Positions 8,031-15,606 of a stretch of 17,048 nt of DNA are shown in pieces. The first letter of the stretch is position 1. Each line of letters opens with the position of its first letter. This stretch comes from CADEGZ01 sp035443705. GTDB taxonomy: Bacteria; Pseudomonadota; Gammaproteobacteria; UBA6186; Azoamicaceae. The position numbers and the translations under genes were made by a program. The notes under the pieces are model-generated. The model was not told where the DNA came from and did not search any database. It was given only the letters and a program-made list of their open reading frames with translations. The DNA lies in assembly GCA_035443705.1 (NCBI GenBank), contig DAORSV010000034.1, positions 1-17,048 on the forward strand, given 5' to 3'.

Positions 8031-8996
8031 CTAAGATGCTACCTGCATTGCATCAAGATATTTTTCAGCATCCAAAGCCGCCATGCAGCCAGAGCCAGCA
8101 GAGGTAATCGCTTGTCGATAGACATGATCGGCGACATCTCCGGCGGCAAATACGCCTGGGATATTCGTTGCAGTGGCATTGCCCGCAGAACCACCCTGTA
8201 CGGTGATATAGCTATTGAACATATTGAGCTGACTTTCAAATATGGAGGTATTCGGCACGTGGCCAATGGCAATAAAAACGCCCTGAAGTGCAATATCTTG
8301 TTGGCTTTTGCTTGTGACTTCTGTTACACGAATGCCCGTCACACCGGTTTCATCGCCCAAAATCTCATCGAGCACTGTGTTCCACAAAATAGTGATATTT
8401 CCAGTCTCAACTTTTTTCATTAATTGTGTGATTAAGATTTTTTCCGCTTTAAATTTATCACGACGGTGAATAAGGGTAACATGACCCGCAATATTCGATA
8501 GGTAGAGAGCTTCTTCAACAGCGGTATTCCCGCCGCCAATAACAGCAACACCTTGGTTTTTATAGAAAAAGCCATCACAGGTTGCACAAGCCGAGACGCC
8601 TTTGCCCATAAAAGCCTGCTCTGAGGGAATGCCGAGGTATTTGGCTCTGGCACCTGTTGCAATAATAAGCGCATCTGCGGTGTATCTCTTTTTGGAATCC
8701 CCGATAAGTTCAAAGGGTTTGCTACTTAACTTAACTTCGGCGATGTGATCAAAAATGATTTCAGTATTAAAACGTTTGGCATGTTGTTCCATGCGATCCA
8801 TTAAAGCAGGACCTGTTAGACCTTCGATATCCCCTGGCCAGTTATCAACATCGGTGGTGGTGGTTAATTGTCCGCCTTTTTCCATACCCGTAATCAGCAC
8901 GGGGTTTAAATTGGCACGCGAGGCGTACACAGCCGCAGTATAACCAGCGGGACCAGAGCCTAAAATGAGTAATCGACAGTGTTTGGTATTTTGCAT
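8031..8996 (-). CDS. trxB: Thioredoxin reductase (NADPH)
   Basis: Cytoplasmic flavoenzyme that reduces thioredoxin with NADPH. It is 321 residues, standard for the low-molecular-weight bacterial type. FAD-binding GSGPAG is at residues 13-18, the redox-active CATC at 137-140, NADPH-binding GGGNTA at 154-159, HRRDKF at 178-183, and the second FAD motif is GVFAAGDVAD near the C-terminus. It lies 52 bp upstream of infA on the same strand and is divergent from ftsK across 94 bp. Confidence 0.97.
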   Translation of the reverse strand: MQNTKHCRLLILGSGPAGYTAAVYASRANLNPVLITGMEKGGQLTTTTDVDNWPGDIEGLTGPALMDRMEQHAKRFNTEIIFDHIAEVKLSSKPFELIGDSKKRYTADALIIATGARAKYLGIPSEQAFMGKGVSACATCDGFFYKNQGVAVIGGGNTAVEEALYLSNIAGHVTLIHRRDKFKAEKILITQLMKKVETGNITILWNTVLDEILGDETGVTGIRVTEVTSKSQQDIALQGVFIAIGHVPNTSIFESQLNMFNSYITVQGGSAGNATATNIPGVFAAGDVADHVYRQAITSAGSGCMAALDAEKYLDAMQVAS

Positions 8997-9090
8997 AAAG
9001 ATCTCAGCTTCAAATCAAGGTAATATACGCTAAGCTGCAAAAAAGCGGTATAGTGTTTATGATTAAATAGATGATAAGTCGTATATAAAT

Positions 9091-11517
9091 GTGGATGACA
9101 GCGTTAGCATGAAGAAAAAGCGAAAAACCCTTTCAAAACCAGAATCTAAAGCCAGATCTAAACCTGGATTGACAGCTGCTACGCGCCTGGTGCTATGGCG
9201 TCGGTTACAAGAGGGTAGTTTTATCTTGCTGTCGACCTTGGCTATTTTTTTATGTGTTGCTTTAATCACTTATCATGAGGCAGATCCGGGTTGGTCTCAT
9301 ACGACACCTCAGCAGGGGATCCAAAATGCGGCAGGAGAGGCGGGTGCATGGTTCGCCGATTTATGCCTCTATTTATTTGGTTACATAGCCTACCTGATTC
9401 CCCTATTAATTGGCTACGGAAGTATTCGACTTTTCCAAAATCGTTTTGAGCCTAATGATTCGCATCGTTTTTTGTGGGGCTTGCGCATTATTGGTTTTGG
9501 TTTAACGGTGGTTTCTGGGTGTGGCCTTGCCAGCTTACATTTCGGCATATGGAGCAAAGGAATGCCGGTGAGTGCGGGCGGGATTTGCGGGCAAATTATC
9601 AGCGCCGAGCTTAATCCTTTTTTGGGTTATTTGGGCAGTACACTTGTGTTATTGGCAGTATTTTTGACGGGTGTTACCCTCACCACCGGACTTTCTTGGT
9701 TTGGCTTAATCGATAAAATGGGTAGGAGATTATTGCTGGGGTTTTGGAATTTTTGTGCAGCATTACCTTGTGCATTAACTTATTTAAAAAATTGGAAGCA
9801 ACGGTATCAAGAGCGAAAAGGGGTTCTGAAAAGTCTTAAAGCCGAGCGTGTTGATCCAACACTGGGTGCGCGAAAACTAAAAAGAGAAGTTGTGATCGAT
9901 GCTGTACCTTTAAAACCAAAATTTTTAGAAATGAAAGAAGTAAAACCTGCGATTCCGAGCGCACGCATTTTACCTGTAGGTTCTCAGTTGCCCTTAAATA
10001 CTGAATTACCGTCTGTGACGTTATTAGAAATCGCTGAGCCCAAAAATCAGACAGAGTGTTATTCCCCGAGCAAATTAGAAGCCTTATCGCGAGAAGTCGA
10101 AACACGGCTATTAGAGTTTGGTGTTCAGGTAAACGTTGTTGCGGTCGAGCCAGGTCCTGTGATTACTCGCTTTGAAATGGAATTAGCTGCGGGTGTAAAG
10201 GTTAGTAAAATTACGGGACTTGCTAAAGATTTGGCACGCGCATTGACAGTAACGCGTGTACGCGTTGTAGAAGTTATTCCTGGGAAATCCGTTGTAGGAT
10301 TAGAAATTCCGAATGAATATCGTGAATTGGTGCGACTGCGAGAGATCTTGGAATCCTCTCAATATATAGAATCTCCTTCTCACCTCAGTTTAGCCTTGGG
10401 TAAGGATATTGCAGGTATTCCCGTCGTTGTTAATTTGGCGAAAATGCCCCATTTGTTAGTTGCAGGAACAACGGGTTCGGGTAAGTCTGTTGGCATTAAT
10501 GTGATGTTATTAAGCCTATTATATAAGGCGATGCCAAGAGATGTGCGTTTAATTTTAATTGATCCGAAAATGTTAGAACTCTCCATTTATGATGGGATAC
10601 CGCATTTATTAACGCCTGTTGTAACTGATATGAAAGATGCTGCGAATGCCTTGCGCTGGTGTGTGGCAGAAATGGAACGTCGTTATAAGCTGATGGCGGC
10701 TTTAGGGGTTAGAAATTTAGTCGGCTATAACCGTAAGGTGTGTGATGCAGAACGTGCAAATCAGCCTATTTTAGATCCTTTTTGGTTACCTGCTTCAAAG
10801 GGGAGTAGTGCGGATGTGGGTGCTGAAAGACCTGCTTTGAGTAGCCTGCCGCATATTGTTGTGATTATCGATGAATTTGCTGACATGATTATGGTTGTTG
10901 GTAAAAAAGTTGAAGAGTTAATTGCACGCATTGCCCAAAAAGCGCGTGCTGCCGGAATCCATTTAATTTTAGCAACACAACGACCGTCTGTAGATGTGAT
11001 CACCGGTTTAATTAAAGCCAATGTGCCGACACGCATTGCTTTTCAAGTGTCTTCTCGCATTGATTCGCGGACTATTTTAGATCAGCAAGGTGCAGAACAA
11101 TTGTTAGGGCATGGGGATATGCTCTATTTGCCACCGGGCACAGGTGTACCCATTCGTATTCATGGTGCTTTTGTGTCGGATGAAGAAGTACACGCGGTTG
11201 TTAAGTCCCTTAAACAATTGGGTGAACCGGATTATGCGATTGATGTTTTAGGTGGGAGTGGTGATCGTTCTTTCTCGTCTGGTTTAGGTGGATTTGAAGA
11301 AGAGGAAAGTGGCGAGCAAGATGATTTATATGATTCTGCAGTACAAATTGTCGCTGAAACACGGCGTGCATCGATTTCGCATTTACAGAGGCGCTTAAAA
11401 ATTGGTTACAATCGTGCTGCGCGATTAATAGAAACCATGGAAGCGGCAGGCATTGTGAGCAATATGCAAAGCAATGGAGGTAGAGAAGTGCTGGTTCAAG
11501 GATCGGAAATAAGTTAA
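9091..11517 (+). CDS. ftsK: DNA translocase FtsK
   Basis: Septum-anchored ATPase that pumps chromosomal DNA and helps chromosome dimer resolution during division. It has 808 residues. The N-terminal part holds about four membrane helices (the first near FILLSTLAIFLCVALITYH), followed by a short linker, much shorter than in E. coli (1329 aa). The motor has Walker A GTTGSGKS at 459-466 and Walker B VVIIDEFAD ending at 598, then ATQRPSVDVITGLIKAN. The C-terminal gamma winged-helix domain is about 745-805 (SISHLQRRLKIGYNRAARLIE), which in the family reads KOPS sequences and contacts XerD. The start is uncertain: GTG at 9091 or ATG at 9109, neither with a strong ribosome site. In E. coli lrp lies between trxB and ftsK; it is absent here. 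Confidence 0.97.
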   Translation: MDDSVSMKKKRKTLSKPESKARSKPGLTAATRLVLWRRLQEGSFILLSTLAIFLCVALITYHEADPGWSHTTPQQGIQNAAGEAGAWFADLCLYLFGYIAYLIPLLIGYGSIRLFQNRFEPNDSHRFLWGLRIIGFGLTVVSGCGLASLHFGIWSKGMPVSAGGICGQIISAELNPFLGYLGSTLVLLAVFLTGVTLTTGLSWFGLIDKMGRRLLLGFWNFCAALPCALTYLKNWKQRYQERKGVLKSLKAERVDPTLGARKLKREVVIDAVPLKPKFLEMKEVKPAIPSARILPVGSQLPLNTELPSVTLLEIAEPKNQTECYSPSKLEALSREVETRLLEFGVQVNVVAVEPGPVITRFEMELAAGVKVSKITGLAKDLARALTVTRVRVVEVIPGKSVVGLEIPNEYRELVRLREILESSQYIESPSHLSLALGKDIAGIPVVVNLAKMPHLLVAGTTGSGKSVGINVMLLSLLYKAMPRDVRLILIDPKMLELSIYDGIPHLLTPVVTDMKDAANALRWCVAEMERRYKLMAALGVRNLVGYNRKVCDAERANQPILDPFWLPASKGSSADVGAERPALSSLPHIVVIIDEFADMIMVVGKKVEELIARIAQKARAAGIHLILATQRPSVDVITGLIKANVPTRIAFQVSSRIDSRTILDQQGAEQLLGHGDMLYLPPGTGVPIRIHGAFVSDEEVHAVVKSLKQLGEPDYAIDVLGGSGDRSFSSGLGGFEEEESGEQDDLYDSAVQIVAETRRASISHLQRRLKIGYNRAARLIETMEAAGIVSNMQSNGGREVLVQGSEIS

Positions 11518-11532
11518 GAACATGCAGGAATC

Positions 11533-11562
11533 TTGCTAAATATTCCAAAATTATGCTAGTAT
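11533..11562 (+). promoter_or_regulatory. Candidate sigma70 promoter for the DMT transporter gene
   Basis: TTGCTA (11533-11538), an 18-base spacer, then TAGTAT (11557-11562) with an extended -10 TG at 11554-11555. It lies after the ftsK stop and 44 bases before the transporter ATG. Called by pattern only. Confidence 0.45.
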
Positions 11563-11606
11563 TCCAAGTAAATTTAAGCAAAATCACGGGCGATTGATCT
11601 ATTATC

Positions 11607-12536
11607 ATGAAACTTCACAAAGGCCTATTCGAAATTTTGTTGTTATCTATGCTGTGGGGGCCGTCGTTTCTATTTATTAAAATCGCAGTCGGTGATATTG
11701 CACCTTTAACGATAACGGCATTACGTACATTGATCGGCGTGTTATTATTATATATTGTATTGAAATTTAGAAAAGTTCACCTTTGGAAACATCGTAAATT
11801 ATGGTTCCATTGTTTTGTGATTGGCATTTTTGCAAATGGGATACCTTGGATTTGTTTTAATTTTGCGGTTCAAACCATTCCCACGAGTCTTTCTGCGCTT
11901 ATTAATGGTACTACGCCTGTTTTAACCATTATTTTAGCGAATATTTTTTTAAAAGACGAACAATTAACCTGGGGTAGAGGGATTGGTGCTACCGTTGGAT
12001 TAGTGGGATTTTGTGTTTTATTTTTGCCGACAGTTTTCAGTTCGCTGCAAGGGACAGATCTCGCAGTCGATATGCGAGGAATATTGTTAAGCTTTATCGG
12101 TGCTTCAAGCTACGCAGTTGGAATAGTGTATGTACGAAAAAATTTCCCATCCGTCCCACCTTTAGTTGCGCCTGTCATCCAGTTATTTTCTTCGCTGCTT
12201 TACTTAATACCCTTGGCATTTATTTTTGAATCGCCATTATTAATGATTCAAACAGCATCTCTGTCATCGTGGTTTGGTGTGTTGGGGCTTGCCGTTTTTG
12301 GTACCGCCTTTGCTTTTATTATGTACTATAGGATTATCGAACGACAAGGTGCGACAGCCGTATCGACGGTGACTTATCTGTTACCGGTTTTTGGGACTAT
12401 TTTAGGGGTCACTTTTTTGAAAGAAACGCTAGATGTACAATTTTTGATTGCTGCTATACTCATATTTAGTGGAGTTTTGATTGTTAATAGTGTGATTTCT
12501 GTGCCATTTTTGAAGAGAAATAAAATAGCGACTTAG
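11607..12536 (+). CDS. DMT-superfamily transporter with two EamA domains
   Basis: Inner-membrane protein of 309 residues with about ten hydrophobic helices in two homologous halves, as in the EamA/RhaT-type drug/metabolite transporters. Typical segments are SMLWGPSFLFIKIAV at the start, PTSLSALINGTTPVLTII in the first half and TAVSTVTYLLPVFGTILGV in the second. Family members export amino acids, metabolites or drugs; the substrate cannot be read from the sequence. The ATG at 11607 lacks a clear Shine-Dalgarno site. It has its own candidate promoter and sits between ftsK and lolA, which are adjacent in E. coli, so it looks like an insertion into the conserved block. Confidence 0.88.
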   Translation: MKLHKGLFEILLLSMLWGPSFLFIKIAVGDIAPLTITALRTLIGVLLLYIVLKFRKVHLWKHRKLWFHCFVIGIFANGIPWICFNFAVQTIPTSLSALINGTTPVLTIILANIFLKDEQLTWGRGIGATVGLVGFCVLFLPTVFSSLQGTDLAVDMRGILLSFIGASSYAVGIVYVRKNFPSVPPLVAPVIQLFSSLLYLIPLAFIFESPLLMIQTASLSSWFGVLGLAVFGTAFAFIMYYRIIERQGATAVSTVTYLLPVFGTILGVTFLKETLDVQFLIAAILIFSGVLIVNSVISVPFLKRNKIAT

Positions 12537-12611
12537 TAGATCCCTGAAATGAAATAAAGTAAACCAGAGCCTTAAGGCCATTTAGTTTTCTAGATATTAT
12601 TGTTCCTGCCC

Positions 12612-12639
12612 TTTACTGTGCTAAGATTTAACCTATGAT
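12612..12639 (+). promoter_or_regulatory. Candidate sigma70 promoter for lolA
   Basis: TTTACT (12612-12617), a 16-base spacer, TATGAT (12634-12639), 29 bases before the lolA ATG. GGAG at 12658-12661, seven bases before the ATG, is the ribosome site. The remaining transporter-lolA intergenic sequence holds a 10-bp palindrome GCCTTAAGGC (12569-12578) of unknown meaning. Confidence 0.4.
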
Positions 12640-12668
12640 TTACGGGTGGCTCACTACGGAGTACGTTT

Positions 12669-13343
12669 ATGAAAACCAAGCGATTATTAGCGTTATTTAA
12701 TTTTGCCTTATTATGTTTGGCGCAGAGCGTTTTTGCTGTAACAGCAGCAAGTGCTCCAACCGCAACAGATATTGCTGAATTAAAAGCCTTATTAGTACCT
12801 GTATCGAGCCTTCAAGGAAATTTTCAACAAGTCATTAAAAGCGAAGCGGGCAGACAATTGCAAACCTCTTCTGGTAAAATGTGGCTTAAAAAGCCAGGTC
12901 AATTCCGGTGGGAAGTTTTGGGGAACGAGCCAAGACTTATCATTGCGGATGGTAAAAAAGTTTGGGATTACGATAAAGACTTAGATCAAGTCACCATTCA
13001 AAAATTAACCAAAGCTCAAACCGCGGCACCTATTTTTTTCCTTACCGGTGACGTTAATTCGCTGGATAGCGATTTTAAAATAAAAAAGTTACCACTTGTA
13101 GACGGACATTGTTTAAAAAATAGCGACAGCTGTTTTGAATTGCACCCTAAGAATAGCGAAGGATCTTTTCAGTGGATCAAAATAGGTTTTAAAGAAAAAA
13201 CGTTAAACGAGATGGAATTGTTAGATCAATTGGGTCAAGTTTCGTTATTTAGTTTTAAACAGATGCGCTTAAACCCGAGTATTCCAGATGCGCAATTTCA
13301 CTTTACGCCGCCTAAGGGCGTTGATGTTTTAACGAATGATTAA
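12669..13343 (+). CDS. lolA: Outer-membrane lipoprotein carrier LolA
   Basis: Periplasmic chaperone that carries lipoproteins from the LolCDE exporter to LolB at the outer membrane. It is 224 residues with a clear Sec signal peptide: basic MKTKR, hydrophobic core LLALFNFALLCLAQ, probable cleavage after VFA near residue 23. Family segments are LQGNFQQVI, GKMWLKKPGQFRWEV, IIADGKKVWDYDKDLDQVTIQ and the C-terminal PDAQFHFTPPKGVDVL. The start is supported by GGAG seven bases upstream. It lies in the conserved ftsK-lolA-serS neighbourhood. A palindromic repeat begins at its stop codon. Confidence 0.95.
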   Translation: MKTKRLLALFNFALLCLAQSVFAVTAASAPTATDIAELKALLVPVSSLQGNFQQVIKSEAGRQLQTSSGKMWLKKPGQFRWEVLGNEPRLIIADGKKVWDYDKDLDQVTIQKLTKAQTAAPIFFLTGDVNSLDSDFKIKKLPLVDGHCLKNSDSCFELHPKNSEGSFQWIKIGFKEKTLNEMELLDQLGQVSLFSFKQMRLNPSIPDAQFHFTPPKGVDVLTND

Positions 13344-13376
13344 ATCCCCCCTACCCCCCTTTGTTAAAGGGGGGAA
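13342..13376 (+). repeat. Palindromic C/G-tract repeat, copy 3, between lolA and serS
   Basis: AAATCCCCCC, spacer TA, CCCCCCTTT (13354-13362), loop GTT, AAAGGGGGG (13366-13374). It begins within the lolA stop codon and occupies most of the lolA-serS gap, where E. coli has rarA. No T-run follows, so it is not a typical intrinsic terminator. Confidence 0.9.
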
Positions 13377-13406
13377 CTGGGCTGTAAAAAAACTGAGGCA
13401 AAAACG

Positions 13407-14669
13407 ATGTTAGATCCGAAAATATTACGAGAAAATCCAGAGGCTGTTGCAGAACAATTGGCCACACGTGGATTTATTTTAGATGTTGGTGCATTAAAAG
13501 CGCTAGAAGCTAAACGTAAAATTCTGCAAGTAGAAACCGAAAAATTGCAAAACGAACGGAATCAACAATCAAAAAAAATTGGACAATTTAAAGCGACTGG
13601 ACAATCTGTTGATGCTCTCATGACGCTTGTTGCAGGCTTAGGTGAGAAATTAAAGATAGCAGAAGAAGGTTTAGCGGTTATTCAACACGATTTGAAAGCA
13701 CGTGTAGAAATCATCCCGAATATTCCGCACGCTAGTACACCTATCGGCAAAAATGAAACAGAAAATCTTGAGGTACGACGGTGGGGGCAGGCTCCATTGT
13801 TTAATTTCGAGGTTAAAGATCATGTTTCCTTAGGAGGAGCGGCATTAGATTTTGATGCGGCAACGCGTATAGCGGGTGCTCGGTTTGTGGTTTTGCATGG
13901 AAAACTTGCGCGATTACATCGTGCTTTAGCGCAATTTATGCTTGATTTACACACGCAGACGCATGGTTACGAAGAGATCTATGTCCCTTATTTAGTGACA
14001 AGTGATTCGTTATATGGCGTAGGGCAATTGCCAAAATTTGCAGACGATATGTTTGCCATTAAAGACACAGATTTTTGGTTAATCTCTACCTCTGAAGTTT
14101 CTGTTACCAATATTGTTCGAGAGCAGATTATTGATGCAGAACAGCTGCCTTTAAAGTATGTGTGTCATAGCCCGTGTTTTAGAAAAGAAGCAGGTACTTA
14201 TGGCAAAGACATGCGAGGCATGTTGCGCCAGCATCAATTCGATAAAGTCGAAATGCTGCAATTTGTTCGACCGGAAGACTCTTACGCGGCATTAGAGCAA
14301 ATGGTTACGCATGCAGAAGCGGTGTTACAAAAACTTAAACTACCGTATCGGGTACTTTCGCTTTGTACGGCGGATATCGGTTTTGCATCGGCTAAAACCT
14401 ACGATTTAGAAGTGTGGTTACCTGGCCAAAACCAGTATCGCGAAATTTCATCTTGTAGCAATACAGAAGCTTTTCAGGCCAGACGTATGCAGGCGCGATT
14501 TCGTAATCCCGAAACGAATAAACCTGAATTGTTGCATACTTTAAATGGTTCTGGGTTAGCAGTGGGTAGAACGTTAATTGCAGTCATGGAAAATTATCAG
14601 GATGCAGAAGGGCGAGTTCATGTGCCGGAAGTGTTATTGCCGTATATGGGTGGTGTAACAATTATTTAG
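13407..14669 (+). CDS. serS: Seryl-tRNA synthetase
   Basis: Cytoplasmic class II aminoacyl-tRNA synthetase that charges tRNA-Ser (and tRNA-Sec where present). It has 420 residues, usual length. The N-terminal coiled-coil arm (about residues 28-100) is rich in K, E and Q. The core shows motif 2 CFRKEAGTYGKDMRG followed by RQHQFDKVE, the serine-pocket region STSEVSVTN (usually written PT[AS]EVP[LV]TN, so two prolines are Ser here), REISSCSNTEAFQARR, and motif 3 NGSGLAVGRTLIAVMENYQ. GAGG eight bases before the ATG supports the start. It is convergent with higA, 11 bp apart. Confidence 0.97.
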   Translation: MLDPKILRENPEAVAEQLATRGFILDVGALKALEAKRKILQVETEKLQNERNQQSKKIGQFKATGQSVDALMTLVAGLGEKLKIAEEGLAVIQHDLKARVEIIPNIPHASTPIGKNETENLEVRRWGQAPLFNFEVKDHVSLGGAALDFDAATRIAGARFVVLHGKLARLHRALAQFMLDLHTQTHGYEEIYVPYLVTSDSLYGVGQLPKFADDMFAIKDTDFWLISTSEVSVTNIVREQIIDAEQLPLKYVCHSPCFRKEAGTYGKDMRGMLRQHQFDKVEMLQFVRPEDSYAALEQMVTHAEAVLQKLKLPYRVLSLCTADIGFASAKTYDLEVWLPGQNQYREISSCSNTEAFQARRMQARFRNPETNKPELLHTLNGSGLAVGRTLIAVMENYQDAEGRVHVPEVLLPYMGGVTII

Positions 14670-14680
14670 AAATAAAATTA

Positions 14681-14980
14681 TTATGAAGCTTCTTTATAAG
14701 GATGAACTTCCGTTTTTAAACGGTTGCTTAACGCATCTTCAGCGATATCTAATTCATAACGCTTTTGTAATCCCAACCAGAAACCTTTAGACATCCCAAA
14801 ATAAAGTGATAGTCTTAATGCGGTTTCTGCGGTTATGGCGCGTTTCCCTCGAACGATTTCCGAAATGCGCGTAGCAGAGATCCCAATATCTTTTGCGATA
14901 CGATATTGAGAAATTTTCATAGGCTTTAGAAATTCTTCTTGTAGAATTTCGCCGGGATGTATTGGCGCTAATTTTGCCAT
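14681..14980 (-). CDS. higA: HigA-type antitoxin, XRE-family DNA-binding protein
   Basis: 99-residue antitoxin expected to bind and neutralise the adjacent HigB toxin and repress the operon. It begins with the HigA signature IHPGEILQEEFLKPM. A helix-turn-helix follows at about residues 24-63 (SQYRIAKDIGISATRISEIVRG, then AITAETALRLSLYFGMSKGFWLGLQ), typical of the HigA/VapI branch. A good AAGAGG site lies four bases before the ATG. The order is toxin then antitoxin with a 13-bp gap, as is usual for higBA. It lies at the boundary between the conserved serS block and the accessory region. Confidence 0.92.
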   Translation of the reverse strand: MAKLAPIHPGEILQEEFLKPMKISQYRIAKDIGISATRISEIVRGKRAITAETALRLSLYFGMSKGFWLGLQKRYELDIAEDALSNRLKTEVHPYKEAS

Positions 14981-14993
14981 GTTTCCTCTTAGA

Positions 14994-15275
14994 TTAATGA
15001 TAATCTACAATTTCCACATTAAACTTGTCACCGTCTTTCCACTCAAAGCAAATACGATATTGAGCGTTGATACGGATGCTATATTGTCCTTTTCGGTTGC
15101 CAGAGAGCTGTTCTAGGCGATTTCCGGGTGGTACACGTAAATCTTTTAGACTGGCAGCCTCGTCCAACATTAAAAGTTTTCTTAAAGCCACTCGATGCAG
15201 TGAATAAGAAAGTTTAGGAATATGCTCTCGGTTAAAGAGTTTTTCCGTTTCTTTGCAATTAAATGACTTTATCAT
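14994..15275 (-). CDS. higB: HigB-type toxin, RelE/ParE superfamily
   Basis: 93-residue protein starting MIKSFNCKETEKLF. The family members start at the equivalent Met (MIKSF...), so the ATG at 15275 is preferred over one 18 codons upstream. Characteristic features are PPGNRLEQLSGNRKGQYSIRINAQYRICFEW and the C-terminal VEIVDYH. Known HigB proteins cleave mRNA on the ribosome; the conserved Arg-rich core and C-terminal DYH are present, so it is likely intact. A promoter candidate ends only five bases before the ATG and there is no Shine-Dalgarno site, so the message may be leaderless. Confidence 0.93.
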   Translation of the reverse strand: MIKSFNCKETEKLFNREHIPKLSYSLHRVALRKLLMLDEAASLKDLRVPPGNRLEQLSGNRKGQYSIRINAQYRICFEWKDGDKFNVEIVDYH

Positions 15276-15278
15276 AGA

Positions 15279-15326
15279 TAATAGTAACGCATAACGATAG
15301 TAATGTAAAGCGATAATAACGAAATA
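15279..15326 (-). repeat. Three 16-bp tandem imperfect repeats over the higB promoter
   Basis: Units 15279-15294, 15295-15310 and 15311-15326 share the core ATARTAAYG (on the + strand: ATAGTAACG, ATAGTAATG, ATAATAACG) at exactly 16-base intervals. Pairwise identity is 10-11 of 16. The first two overlap the promoter elements, fitting a HigA operator array (inference). Confidence 0.55.
15281..15309 (-). promoter_or_regulatory. Candidate promoter of higBA
   Basis: On the minus strand TTTACA (15309-15304), a 17-base spacer and TACTAT (15286-15281). The predicted transcription start falls at or next to the higB ATG (15275). Confidence 0.5.
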
Positions 15327-15421
15327 CAAGCTGATTTTAAAGTCAGTATATTAAGTTTTCCAGGAGCCTAATATGAATCTAGCAAAATGCTTCATATGAG
15401 TCTATCCGATATTTGTGTGAT

Positions 15422-15478
15422 AAATACCATCTGCAAAAGGTATTTTAGGTATTATTTTACCACCTGAAGATGGTATTT
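15422..15478. other. Inverted repeat with GGTATT motifs
   Basis: AAATACCATCT (15422-15432) and AGATGGTATTT (15468-15478) are perfect complements with a 35-base loop that contains further GGTATT and TACC copies. On the + strand it is followed by CTTTATTTTTT. The stem is too AT-rich and the loop too long for a confident terminator. Confidence 0.4.
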
Positions 15479-15487
15479 CTTTATTTT

Positions 15488-15547
15488 TTAGACCGTGAGC
15501 TTTTGTTTTTTGCTTGAAGAAGCCAAAGTATCGGACGGAGGAACCAG
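15488..15547 (-). pseudogene. Remnant of a gene 3' end, paralogous to the gene at the right edge
   Basis: Read leftward it encodes LVPPSDTLASSSKKQKLTV then TAA (15490-15488). This matches the C-terminus of the gene ending at 16865 (LAPPSDTLISASKKQKYTI): 14 of 19 residues and 49 of 60 bases agree. Three differences are synonymous. Upstream the similarity fades, an in-frame stop occurs nine codons before the matching segment, and there is no start codon, so only a fragment survives. Confidence 0.75.
15488..15547. repeat. 60-bp direct repeat, left copy, flanking the Sec7 gene
   Basis: 82% identical (49/60) to 16865-16924 and in the same orientation. Together the copies bracket the Sec7 gene with 1377 bp between their starts. 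Confidence 0.85.
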
Positions 15548-15596
15548 ATAGAGCCTAAAGTTTGTACTATATTTATGATTAATATCAGTGTGTATT

Positions 15597-15600
15597 GGAG
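15597..15600 (+). promoter_or_regulatory. Shine-Dalgarno site of the Sec7-domain gene
   Basis: GGAG six bases before the ATG at 15607. It decides this start over an in-frame TTG at 15595. Confidence 0.75.
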
Positions 15601-15606
15601 ATCAGG

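Larger units (their letters stand above)
15276..15606. other. 331-base region without an intact gene, between higB and the Sec7 gene
   Basis: Contents from left to right: the leftward higB promoter with three 16-bp repeats (15279-15326); AGGAG (15362-15366) before two tiny overlapping rightward frames (15373-15399, 8 aa; 15396-15467, 23 aa); a hairpin spanning 15371-15397; an 11-bp inverted repeat (15422-15432 and 15468-15478) followed by a T-rich run; the minus-strand gene remnant (15488-15547); and an AT-rich stretch that should hold the Sec7 gene promoter, although no convincing -35/-10 pair is visible. Confidence 0.7.

Noticed and set aside
7872..8423. 183-codon rightward frame opposite infA and trxB
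   Set aside because: It is antisense to two clearly conserved genes, has no ribosome site and its product has no recognisable features.
11210..11608. 132-codon leftward frame opposite the ftsK 3' end
   Set aside because: It lies almost wholly antisense to the conserved gamma domain of FtsK and looks like a shadow frame.
13342..13376. Rho-independent terminator after lolA
   Set aside because: The hairpin is perfect but lacks a T-run on either side and matches the dispersed repeat found within genes.
14994..15329. Longer HigB start giving 111 residues
   Set aside because: The extra residues (MYFVIIALHYYRYALLLS) are encoded by the promoter and repeat region; family members start at the equivalent of the ATG at 15275.
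15578..15586. ATTAATATC resembling a PmrA-box half (TTAATATT) upstream of the Sec7 gene
   Set aside because: It is a single imperfect copy only about 20 bases before the ATG, too close to act as a normal activator site, in AT-rich DNA.
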